Origin: Gemmatimonadota bacterium
GTDB taxonomy: Bacteria > Gemmatimonadota > Gemmatimonadetes > Longimicrobiales > RSA9
Reading direction: 5' to 3'
Assembly (NCBI GenBank): GCA_016207445.1
Contig: JACQPS010000344.1
Coordinates: forward strand, 1 to 8,098
DNA length: 8,098 nucleotides
Within the stretch, counting starts at the first letter, position 1, and each line of letters starts with the position of its first letter. Positions 1 to 7,023 of the stretch are shown one piece after another. The position numbers and the translations under genes were made by a program. The notes beneath the pieces are model-generated. The model was not told where the DNA came from. It saw nothing but the letters and a program-made list of their open reading frames with translations, and ran no database searches.

Positions 1-1026
1 CCCGGGGAGTCGCTCGAGGGCACGCCGCTCGGGCCCGATCTGCGCGCGATCTGCACGGGGCTGTCCTTCTGCGCCAACCTCAACCTGTTCCCGCTGGTCG
101 GGAACCCGCGCCTCCAGTCCGAGCGGACGACCTCCTACGAGGTCGGGTTGCTGGCGGAGATCGGGGACGACTACGGACTGTCCGTCGTCGCCTACAGCAA
201 GGACCAGACGGGGCTGACGGGTGCGCGCCGCGGCGGCGTGCTGCCGAACGGCGTGCCCATCAACGATCCGGGCGAGACCTATGGCACGACCCGCCCGGCC
301 TATTATGTGCTGGTCAACACCGACTATCAGACCGTGCGCGGGATCGAGCTCGGCCTGTCGCGCCGCCTGCGCGGGTTCTGGGGCTTCAGCCTGAACTACT
401 CGTATTCCCAGGCCTGGACGAACGCGGCGCCGCCCGACCTCGAGGTGCAGAAGATCTACGAGGGGGATCCGCCCGCGTTCACCGAGATCCGCTCGGAGAT
501 CGACGTGCCCCACCTGGCTAGCGGCACGCTGCGCTTCTACGCCGGCGCGGACGTGCCGGACGTGCCGTTCGGCTCGCTGCTCAAGTACACGGGCCTGACG
601 CTCACCGGCCGCTACCAGAGCGGGTTCGTTTACACGCCCCAGTTCCTGCGCATCGTCAACGCGAACACGATCCAGGACGCCAACCGCGGCGACCGCAACT
701 CGGGCACCTCGCCCGCCATCTACTCCGTCGACATGTACCTGGAGAAGGCGTTCCAGGTCGCCAACCTGCGCTACGGCGCGTTCCTGCGGGTGAACAACCT
801 GTTCGACTTCAAGACGTGCGCGCAGGTCTATCCCACGAGCGGCCGGTGCAACGTGGGCGCCGTGTCCAGCGACCGCAGCATCACGCAGGGCTTCCAGAAC
901 GGCTCGCCGGGCGCCACCACGATCGTGTCCGGCCTGGGCGCCGGCACGCCGAACACCGCGTTCGACCGCCCCGAGATGTTCAGCGACCGGCGCAGCATCA
1001 CGGCCGGGCTGAAGGTGAGCTTCTGA
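1..1026 (+). CDS. TonB-dependent outer-membrane receptor, C-terminal part (5' truncated by window)
   Basis: The reading frame is open from base 1 and ends at TGA 1024-1026, giving 341 visible residues. The start, signal peptide, plug domain and TonB box lie outside the window. Family hallmarks are visible. Residues 34-50 (GNPRLQSERTTSYEVGL) match the 'NPdLkpErt.syEvGl' strand of TonB receptor barrels. VRGIELGLSRRL is the 'arGvEl' strand. NNLFD (residues 265-269) is the conserved 'vNNLFD' near the end. The chain finishes with a beta strand ending in Phe (ITAGLKVSF), the usual signal for BAM-mediated insertion. TonB receptors take up bulky substrates, or export-coupled ligands, using TonB energy; the substrate here is unknown. 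The four visible cysteines form close pairs (18/24 and 273/283), the second in the loop just after NNLFD. The 41-bp gap to the secreted protein gene suggests one operon. The family call is secure; specificity is not inferable. Confidence 0.93.
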   Translation, partial: PGESLEGTPLGPDLRAICTGLSFCANLNLFPLVGNPRLQSERTTSYEVGLLAEIGDDYGLSVVAYSKDQTGLTGARRGGVLPNGVPINDPGETYGTTRPAYYVLVNTDYQTVRGIELGLSRRLRGFWGFSLNYSYSQAWTNAAPPDLEVQKIYEGDPPAFTEIRSEIDVPHLASGTLRFYAGADVPDVPFGSLLKYTGLTLTGRYQSGFVYTPQFLRIVNANTIQDANRGDRNSGTSPAIYSVDMYLEKAFQVANLRYGAFLRVNNLFDFKTCAQVYPTSGRCNVGAVSSDRSITQGFQNGSPGATTIVSGLGAGTPNTAFDRPEMFSDRRSITAGLKVSF

Positions 1027-1057
1027 TGCGCGCGAGAGTGTACCCCCACAGGACGAA

Positions 1058-1063
1058 GAGGGA
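1058..1063 (+). promoter_or_regulatory. Ribosome binding site deciding the start at 1068
   Basis: GAGGGA lies 4 bases before ATG 1068. An in-frame ATG at 1026 overlaps the receptor stop (TGATG) and has its own weaker candidate, AAGGTGAG, at 1012-1019. The 1068 start is preferred because it yields a standard signal peptide with a short basic n-region. The 1026 start would add 14 mostly polar residues before it. Confidence 0.5.
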
Positions 1064-1067
1064 ACCG

Positions 1068-4000
1068 ATGTCGCACCGCTCGATCTCCCGTCTGGGCCTC
1101 GCGCTCCTGGCCGTGCTGGCGAGCGTTCCGGGCGCCCCCGCCCAGGAGACGGGTCGCTCGCCCTTTAACCTCAGCGCGAGTCGCGACTTCGCCGTAACGG
1201 GCATGCGCACGGCCGCGAGCGCCCGCTTCTGGATCAGCAATGCCGGGCCCATGGACGCGCAGAGCGGAATCGAGGTCGTGAGCCCGGCGCAGGTCCTGAA
1301 GAGCAACGTCTTCAACAGCTTCCTGTCCGAGCTCGCGCTCTGGGCGAGCGCGGGGCGGACGGATTACCTGGCGAACAAGAGCCGCGTGCCCAGCCTGGCC
1401 AGCGTGCGCAACGCGGCGACGGGCGGGCACACCATCTCCGTCAACAACCATCTCACCGCCACCGCGACGGACTGGCTGCCCATCGACGGTTCGCTCGGCA
1501 TCCACTTCAGCGGCATCCGCTCGAGCACGTCCGGCTGTATCTCCCATACCAAGGACCAGATTCCGGCGGGCTTCACGCTCATGCCCGGGAGCGATTGTCT
1601 GGAGACGTGGGGGGCGAGCGGCTTCCAGGGCCGGCGCAACGTCCCGCAGTCCACCTACCAGTCTCTCTTCCAGCAACTGGGCAACGCCTTCACCTTCGAT
1701 TTCTGGAAGGTGCCGGAGGACCCGACCGAGAGCTTGCTGGGCAACAACTTCCAGACCTACGGCCTCGTCTCCGATTTCAACCTGACCAACAACGAGGCGT
1801 ACGGCAGCGTCATTCCGGGACGGACCGGGTCGCCTGCTACGGACGGCTACCCGTTGGGCCTCGAGTGGCGCTTCGACGCCTTCAACTTCAAGGATGCGCG
1901 CTACGCCAACGTGGTGTTCTGGCAGGCCACGGTCACCAACAGGTCCCGGGAGAACTACGGCGTCGGAATGGACTACGACTCGCTCTACGCGGGGTTCGTG
2001 ATCCGGCCGACTACCGCCATGGCGCGCGGCGGCTACTGGCCCGAGCAGGGCGCGGTCGTGTTCAACGACCTGCGCAGCCGCAGCGACTGCGATCAGGCGC
2101 GCGCGCTGCCGGAGCGACTGATCATCACGAACTTCAACGGGTCGTGCTCGTCCATCGACGTCTCCCGCGGCTTCACCCGCGGCGCCATGGCAGTGGTCAT
2201 GCTCAAGAGCCCGATCGGCGACCTGCGCAACAAGCTCTTCACGGCCCCGCTGTCGCCGTTCTTGCGCCCGACGCACCCGCTGGCCGGGGACACGCTCACC
2301 TACAACGTCGGCCGCGACTGCGGGCAGGAGTGCTCGTCCGTGCGCATGATTGCCGGGCGCGGCCAGAGCGCCTGGGGCGTGGTCAGCTCGCACGAAGGCG
2401 ATGCGCTCGCGGGTGACCAGGCCGCCTCGCTCACGCCCAACGACTACTGGTTCCTCTTCCACTCGGCGAACGGCGCGGCGTACAACGACGGTCCCCGCGT
2501 GGACATCGACAATCCGCGGGCCGGCGGCGGCTTCAACTACTGCGTGCCTGGACCGGGCGCCGTGGGCGGCCGGACCTGGACGTACCGCTCGGGTCGTCCG
2601 TCGGCCGCGGGGGTGGGGCCCGACACGCTCTTCCTGGATGACTGCAACCCGACCACGAACCAGCTCGTCGGCTTCTGGCGCGATACTTTCCCGGACAAGA
2701 GCCTCAAGCTGATCCGCGGCTCGCTCTACCTGGGCGCGGGGCCGTTCCGGCTCGCAGCGGGCGAGACCACTGCCTTCGTGGTCGCGGTCGTGCTCGCCAC
2801 CGACTCCGCCAGCATCGAGCGCTCCGTCCGCGAGACGGTCGAGCTGTACCGGAGCTTCTACTCCGTGCCGCAGCCGCCGCCGCTGCCGAAGGTGATCACG
2901 GCGCGGGTCACGGGCGGCGACATCCGCAGCACCTTCGTCCGCGTCACGCTGGACCCCACGCTCATGCGCTGGACCGACGAGTTCCTGCTCTTCGAGTCGC
3001 AGCGCTACCGCAACGCCCCGGCCACGACGACGGAAGGCCGGATTCGCCGGTTCAATCCCTGGCTGCCCGACTCGCTGCTGAAGCGTGCAACGGACAACAT
3101 TGCGCGCATTCTGGTCTACAAGTCCTGCAACCCGACCGCCACCACGCTCACCTACACGACCACGAATACGCTGGGCGTCGCGTGCACGGTGGCCGAGATG
3201 CGAGATACGCTCAACCGCGTGCTCGGTCCCGTGTCTTATGCGCAGATCCTGCGGCCGGACACCGTGGTCATCTACGATGACGGCGCCGTCAACCCGGGGC
3301 AGAGCTACCTGTACGCCTTCGTGCCGGAGACGCGTGGCGCGAAGTGGAGCATCGTGGACTCGACGGCCACGGGCTTCGTCTCCAAGGAACTGGTCTTCGA
3401 GACGCCGGTCCACGAGCTGCCGCGCGCGCGCAGCGCCGACAACGTGGTCACCGTCTACATCCCGGCCAGCCGGCAGGCGGGCGGCACCGGCTCGGACATC
3501 GTGTTCCGCGAGGAAAAGCTGGGCGTGACCATCGATACGCTCCAGGCGCCCGGCCGGCCCACCGTGATCGCGAGCTGGAACGGCTTCGGCATCGAGGCCA
3601 TGGATCCGACCGCCGACGCCAATCTGCGCGTGATCTTCGCGGACCGCATCCTGATCGACGAGTACCGCGCCACGGGTGCCGTCGCGCTCGACTCGGTGCG
3701 CGTGCGCGTGGCACGCGCGCTCACCTCCGGGTTCACCATTACTGGCAGCGGGCTGACCGCCAAAGCCACGCCGGTGCGCCAGGCGACCGACACGCTGGTG
3801 TACCGCGCAGGACCCGAGGGGGTGCCGTTCCGATCCATTACTACGCCGGCCACCACTGTGGTGACCGCGGGCGGCATCACGACCACGACCCGGACGATTG
3901 TCGGCCCCGCCGCGATCCTGGTGAATGACGCGACCGAGTTGCCGCTTTTCGTCTCGAACAACATGCGCGGGGTGACCTTCACGCCGCAGGAGTACCTGGG

Positions 4001-5162
4001 CCACGCCAACGCGGTGCGGGTGCGGGTCACGGTCGATACGACCGCCATCTCGAACACCACCAACAAAGGGTTCCAGAGCAGCTCCACCTTCGATCCCCGC
4101 GGCGTGCGCGTGTTCAGCGGATTCCAGCCGCTGAGCCTCTCGTGGACGTTGTCGGCGACCGCCAGCGGCTCGAGCCGGCCCACGGGCGCGGGCCTGGGCG
4201 GCGAGTACGCCATCGAGATCGTGGACCAGGAATTCGGGTCCATTCCCACGTTCCGACTGGATTGGGGAGCCGCGCTCGCCGACTCGGTTGCCCGATCGCT
4301 GGCCAACCGCGCGGTCGGCACGACCGGCGCGACGGATTCGGCCACGGCAGCGGCCGTGGCGAAGTTTCTGAACCGCCCGAACATACGCGCGGATTCGCTG
4401 CTCGCCGTGAAGGTGCCCTTCACGGTCACCAACCGTTCCTTCGGCACCTCCGTCGCGGTCGCGATGCTCAAGACCGACAAGGACACGACCTACGTGTTCG
4501 GCACGGGGTCCGACACCATTCGCGTGCGCGTCCCCCAGGACCAGTGGCTCCCCGGCGACCTCCTCATGTTCATCGAGGAGGTGCCCGTGGGCGCCGCGAC
4601 GGAGCGGGTCGTCACGCTCTACCCGGCGGTTCTCAGCTGCGGCACGGCCGTGCCGGGGGTCACCGGCCGCTTCCGCTGCAACCCGGTCTCGGGCACCGGC
4701 GGCGACCCCACCTACGGCGCCACGCCGGCCGGCTACGAGCTGAGAGTGCGCTACACCATTCCGCCGCGCCCGCCGCGCGAGGTCGCGTTCACGGTGATCC
4801 CGGCCAAGGCCGGCTCCAGCATCACGTCCATCACGAAGGCCCAGATGGACTCGGTCAACGTGGTGCCGAATCCCTACATCATTTTCTCCAGCTTCGAGCA
4901 GCAGGCCGGAAACAAGCGCCTGATGTTCACCCACCTGCCGCCGGGCGGAAAGATCCAGATCTTCACGGTGGCGGGGCAGTTCGTGCAGGAGCTCACGTGG
5001 GCCGAGACGGATCTGGAGGGGGCGGGCGACCTGTTCTTCGACATGCGGACGCGGGAGGGGACCGAGATGGCAGCCGGTCTCTACCTGTACGTCGTAACGG
5101 CGAGAGACCCCGGGTCGGGGCGTGAGCTCCGCAAGCTCGGCCGGTTCATCATCATTCGCTAG
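1068..5162 (+). CDS. Large secreted multidomain protein with FlgD-Ig/T9SS-like C-terminal domain (probable PorV-dependent cargo)
   Basis: This is a 1364-residue protein. Residues 1-25 are a Sec signal peptide: basic SHRSISR, a Leu/Ala core, and probable cleavage after APA25 before QE. Residues ~30-600 form a beta-rich region rich in aromatic and Asn residues. It ends with GPFRLAAGET (558-567), which resembles a 'GPf.l..Gd' segment I recall in large FCB cargo proteins, and a Pro-rich linker PQPPPLP (from 601). Residues ~608-760 look fibronectin-III-like (PGQSYLYAF near 743). Residues ~770-1250 are Thr/Val-rich beta sandwich material with no family I recognise. Residues 1263-1364 start with VNVVPNPY, contain KIQIFTVAGQFVQEL and EMAAGLYLYVV, and end in a basic strand (GRFIIIR). 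This is the pattern of FlgD-Ig/T9SS type A sorting domains. All 12 cysteines fall in six close pairs. No catalytic motif is seen, so an adhesive or structural surface role is only a guess. The porV-like gene follows after 12 bp. A longer upstream open frame exists in this phase but overlaps the receptor gene and is not used. Confidence 0.85.
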   Translation: MSHRSISRLGLALLAVLASVPGAPAQETGRSPFNLSASRDFAVTGMRTAASARFWISNAGPMDAQSGIEVVSPAQVLKSNVFNSFLSELALWASAGRTDYLANKSRVPSLASVRNAATGGHTISVNNHLTATATDWLPIDGSLGIHFSGIRSSTSGCISHTKDQIPAGFTLMPGSDCLETWGASGFQGRRNVPQSTYQSLFQQLGNAFTFDFWKVPEDPTESLLGNNFQTYGLVSDFNLTNNEAYGSVIPGRTGSPATDGYPLGLEWRFDAFNFKDARYANVVFWQATVTNRSRENYGVGMDYDSLYAGFVIRPTTAMARGGYWPEQGAVVFNDLRSRSDCDQARALPERLIITNFNGSCSSIDVSRGFTRGAMAVVMLKSPIGDLRNKLFTAPLSPFLRPTHPLAGDTLTYNVGRDCGQECSSVRMIAGRGQSAWGVVSSHEGDALAGDQAASLTPNDYWFLFHSANGAAYNDGPRVDIDNPRAGGGFNYCVPGPGAVGGRTWTYRSGRPSAAGVGPDTLFLDDCNPTTNQLVGFWRDTFPDKSLKLIRGSLYLGAGPFRLAAGETTAFVVAVVLATDSASIERSVRETVELYRSFYSVPQPPPLPKVITARVTGGDIRSTFVRVTLDPTLMRWTDEFLLFESQRYRNAPATTTEGRIRRFNPWLPDSLLKRATDNIARILVYKSCNPTATTLTYTTTNTLGVACTVAEMRDTLNRVLGPVSYAQILRPDTVVIYDDGAVNPGQSYLYAFVPETRGAKWSIVDSTATGFVSKELVFETPVHELPRARSADNVVTVYIPASRQAGGTGSDIVFREEKLGVTIDTLQAPGRPTVIASWNGFGIEAMDPTADANLRVIFADRILIDEYRATGAVALDSVRVRVARALTSGFTITGSGLTAKATPVRQATDTLVYRAGPEGVPFRSITTPATTVVTAGGITTTTRTIVGPAAILVNDATELPLFVSNNMRGVTFTPQEYLGHANAVRVRVTVDTTAISNTTNKGFQSSSTFDPRGVRVFSGFQPLSLSWTLSATASGSSRPTGAGLGGEYAIEIVDQEFGSIPTFRLDWGAALADSVARSLANRAVGTTGATDSATAAAVAKFLNRPNIRADSLLAVKVPFTVTNRSFGTSVAVAMLKTDKDTTYVFGTGSDTIRVRVPQDQWLPGDLLMFIEEVPVGAATERVVTLYPAVLSCGTAVPGVTGRFRCNPVSGTGGDPTYGATPAGYELRVRYTIPPRPPREVAFTVIPAKAGSSITSITKAQMDSVNVVPNPYIIFSSFEQQAGNKRLMFTHLPPGGKIQIFTVAGQFVQELTWAETDLEGAGDLFFDMRTREGTEMAAGLYLYVVTARDPGSGRELRKLGRFIIIR
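4854..5159 (+). other. C-terminal sorting-like (FlgD-Ig) domain of the large secreted protein
   Basis: These bases encode residues 1263-1364. The segment opens with the VVPNPY motif that marks the start of many T9SS type A/FlgD-like domains. It continues with a strand, LMFTHLPPGGKIQIFTVAG, then FVQEL, an acidic turn, FDMRTREGTEMAAGLYLYVV, and a closing strand rich in basic and aliphatic residues. In Bacteroidota this kind of domain directs cargo through the type IX translocon and is handed to PorV. Here that function is inferred from the motif pattern and the adjacent porV-like gene. A plain structural FlgD-Ig domain remains possible. Confidence 0.75.
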
Positions 5163-5174
5163 CGGGGGGAGCGC

Positions 5175-6296
5175 ATGCGCAACCATCGAACGGCAGCGCT
5201 GGCCATCCTGGCGGCTGCGGTCCTCGCGACCACTACGCCCGCCCTGGCCCAGCGCGAACCCAGGACCCTGGGGGCGGATCCGACCGTGGGCGTCACCCGC
5301 GTCGCCACGCGCGGACTCAATTTCCTCGAGCTGGGCGTCGGCGCCCGCGCCCTCGCGCTCGGCGGCGCTTACACGGCCAGCGCCGAGGGGCTCTTCTCGC
5401 TCTACTGGAACGCGGCGGGGCTGGCGGACCTCGAGGGGATCTCGGCTGCGGCCAGCTATCAGGACCTGTACGAGAATTCGGGACTGACGAATGCCTTCAT
5501 CGCGGTGGGCGTCCCGATCGGCGCCGGCGCGTTCGGCGTCTCCCTCACGCGCTTCTCGTCGGGCGAAATCCAGCGCACCACCGAACGATTCCCGGACGGC
5601 AACGATCCCTCCTTCGGCTCGACCGTCGAGTGGATCGGCTCGGCCGTGGGCGTGCACTATGCCCGCCGCATCACCGACCGGCTCAGCTTCGGCGTGACCG
5701 GCAAGCTCGCGGAAGAAGGCCTCGATTTCGCGCACGCGCGCTGGGTGGGCGCCGACGTCGGCACCGTCTTCCGTACCGGGCTGCTGGCCACCACGCTCGG
5801 CATTGCGGTCTCCAACCTGGGCGGGCGCTCGCGCATGGAGGGCTCGGCCATCGAGCGGGTACTCGCATCCAACGTGCGCGATCCGCTGTTCCCGACCACG
5901 CGCGAGCTGCCGGCTTCCTTCAAGACGCAGGGGCTGCAGATGCCGACCATCTTCCGCTTCGGCCTGCGCACGGACCTGGTCGGCGCGGCGGAATCGCTGC
6001 TCGCGCCCAACCCCAGCCATTCCATCGTGCTGCTGAGCGAGCTCAACGACGCGATCGATGGCCCCATCACGCCGGTCCTGGCCGTGGAGTACGGCTTCCG
6101 CAACCTGGTCTTCCTGCGTGGCTCCAAGCGCTGGATCCGCGAGGACCGGGCGCCGTTCGACTTCGGCGACGGCGTGGCCGCGGGCGCCGGGCTGCGACTC
6201 CCCGCCTTCGGCCGCGCGTTATGGCTGGATTACGCGTTCCAGACGCTGGAGCCGTTGGGCTCGTCCCAGACCGTCTCCCTCGAGTTCAGCTTCTAA
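5175..6296 (+). CDS. PorV/PorQ family (UPF0164-like) outer-membrane protein
   Basis: This is a 373-residue protein, a usual length for the family. ATG 5175 is preceded by GGGGGAG (5165-5171). Residues 1-25 are a signal peptide with an Ala/Leu core and PALA25 before Q26. The family signature sits just after it: FLELGVGARALALGGAY (50-66) followed by SLYWNAAGLADL (75-86). This matches the 'FL.iGvGaRa.gmGgA...lyWNPaGLa' pattern of PorV/PorQ and UPF0164 proteins. The rest is alternating beta strand, ending EFSF with C-terminal Phe as in FadL-like barrels. In Bacteroidota, PorV collects cargo bearing a C-terminal signal from the SprA translocon and takes it to the attachment complex. PorQ and related paralogues have linked or unclear roles. 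Its position 12 bp after a gene with a sorting-like domain supports a cargo/shuttle pairing. The protein has no cysteine. Which subfamily it belongs to cannot be settled by eye. Confidence 0.85.
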   Translation: MRNHRTAALAILAAAVLATTTPALAQREPRTLGADPTVGVTRVATRGLNFLELGVGARALALGGAYTASAEGLFSLYWNAAGLADLEGISAAASYQDLYENSGLTNAFIAVGVPIGAGAFGVSLTRFSSGEIQRTTERFPDGNDPSFGSTVEWIGSAVGVHYARRITDRLSFGVTGKLAEEGLDFAHARWVGADVGTVFRTGLLATTLGIAVSNLGGRSRMEGSAIERVLASNVRDPLFPTTRELPASFKTQGLQMPTIFRFGLRTDLVGAAESLLAPNPSHSIVLLSELNDAIDGPITPVLAVEYGFRNLVFLRGSKRWIREDRAPFDFGDGVAAGAGLRLPAFGRALWLDYAFQTLEPLGSSQTVSLEFSF

Positions 6297-6312
6297 CCGG
6301 CGCGGGGGCTCC

Positions 6313-7023
6313 ATGACGAAACGCTTCCTTCTCCTGCTCGCGCTCGGCCTGACTGCCTCGACGGCGGCGCAGGCGCAAGTGGTGCCCGGCCGGTTCCAGG
6401 TCAGCGTCGATGGCGCCTGGCAGCAGTACGCCGAGTCGTCCGCGCTGGACGATGCGCCGCTGGCCGGCGTGCGCGGTGCGTTCTTCCTGACCCGCTTTCT
6501 CGGCATCGGCGCGCACGTGCTGGCCGGGCGCCCGTGGACGAGGGGCGAGTTTTTTCCTTACGTGCGCCACTCCTACCTGTCCTCGGACGAGACCAACGAC
6601 ACCACGCTGCTGTACGTGGTGGACCAGCGCGTCACCCACATCCAGGTCGGACTGGATGCCACGCTGCGTCTGGAGCTTGGACGGCTCAGCCCGTTCGCGA
6701 CGGTCGGGTTCGGCCGCTACCGCTTCTTCCTGGATCCAGATCAGGTGAACGGGCTCGAGGACCTGGCGGGCGCCGCCTACCACTACGGCGGCGGCTTCGA
6801 GCTGCAGCTCGGCGAGGCGGCGGGCGTGCGCTTCGGCGTCCTGGATCAGGTGCTCCGGGACTTCGACCGCGATCGCTTCTGCGTGAATTGCTCGGGCGCG
6901 ATGGCGCTGCTCAAGGAAGACCGCTTCCCGAACCCGTCCCCGGCGCCGCCCGCCAAGGAGAGTACGATCCACAATCTGCGGTTCGTCGGTTCGTTCAGCT
7001 TCGTTCCCGGAGGCGAGCGATGA
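6313..7023 (+). CDS. Small predicted outer-membrane beta-barrel protein
   Basis: This is a 236-residue protein. ATG 6313 follows the PorV-like stop by 16 bp, with only a weak G-rich ribosome site (GGGGG, 6304-6308). Residues 1-22 are a signal peptide (MTKRF, Leu-rich core, AAQAQ). The mature chain is a series of amphipathic strands with short turns, for example FQVSVDGAW, GVRGAFFLTRFLGIGAHV, LSPFATVGFGRYRF, YHYGGGFELQLG and NLRFVGSFSFV. This fits an 8-stranded OmpA/OmpW-like barrel. The only cysteines form CVNC (190/193), in a polar stretch before a Pro-rich turn (NPSPAPP). The chain does not end at the final strand but has a short PGGER tail created by the overlap with the next gene. No enzymatic motif is seen. 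The role is unknown; operon position suggests it accompanies the cargo/PorV-like pair. Confidence 0.7.
   Translation: MTKRFLLLLALGLTASTAAQAQVVPGRFQVSVDGAWQQYAESSALDDAPLAGVRGAFFLTRFLGIGAHVLAGRPWTRGEFFPYVRHSYLSSDETNDTTLLYVVDQRVTHIQVGLDATLRLELGRLSPFATVGFGRYRFFLDPDQVNGLEDLAGAAYHYGGGFELQLGEAAGVRFGVLDQVLRDFDRDRFCVNCSGAMALLKEDRFPNPSPAPPAKESTIHNLRFVGSFSFVPGGER
7009..7013 (+). promoter_or_regulatory. Shine-Dalgarno site for the lipoprotein gene
   Basis: GGAGG lies 6 bases before ATG 7020, inside the last codons of the barrel gene. It is the best ribosome site in the window. It fixes the lipoprotein start and, together with the ATGA overlap, suggests translational coupling or efficient reinitiation. 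Confidence 0.7.

Noticed and set aside
816..1067. Upstream in-frame extension of the cargo gene into the receptor gene
   Set aside because: It would overlap the conserved receptor C-terminus by 211 bases and bury the signal peptide behind Arg-rich sequence.
828..6020. A 5.2-kb open reading frame on the minus strand antisense to the cargo and PorV-like genes
   Set aside because: Its translation is Arg/Ala/Gly/Glu-rich low-complexity sequence with no signal or motif, and it spans two genes with clear protein signatures on the + strand. Long stop-free antisense frames are expected at this GC content.
6534..7019. Upstream in-frame extension of the lipoprotein gene
   Set aside because: It overlaps the barrel gene out of frame, reads as Arg/Gly-rich shadow, and would place the lipobox internally; the GGAGG-ATG start at 7020 is clearly better.
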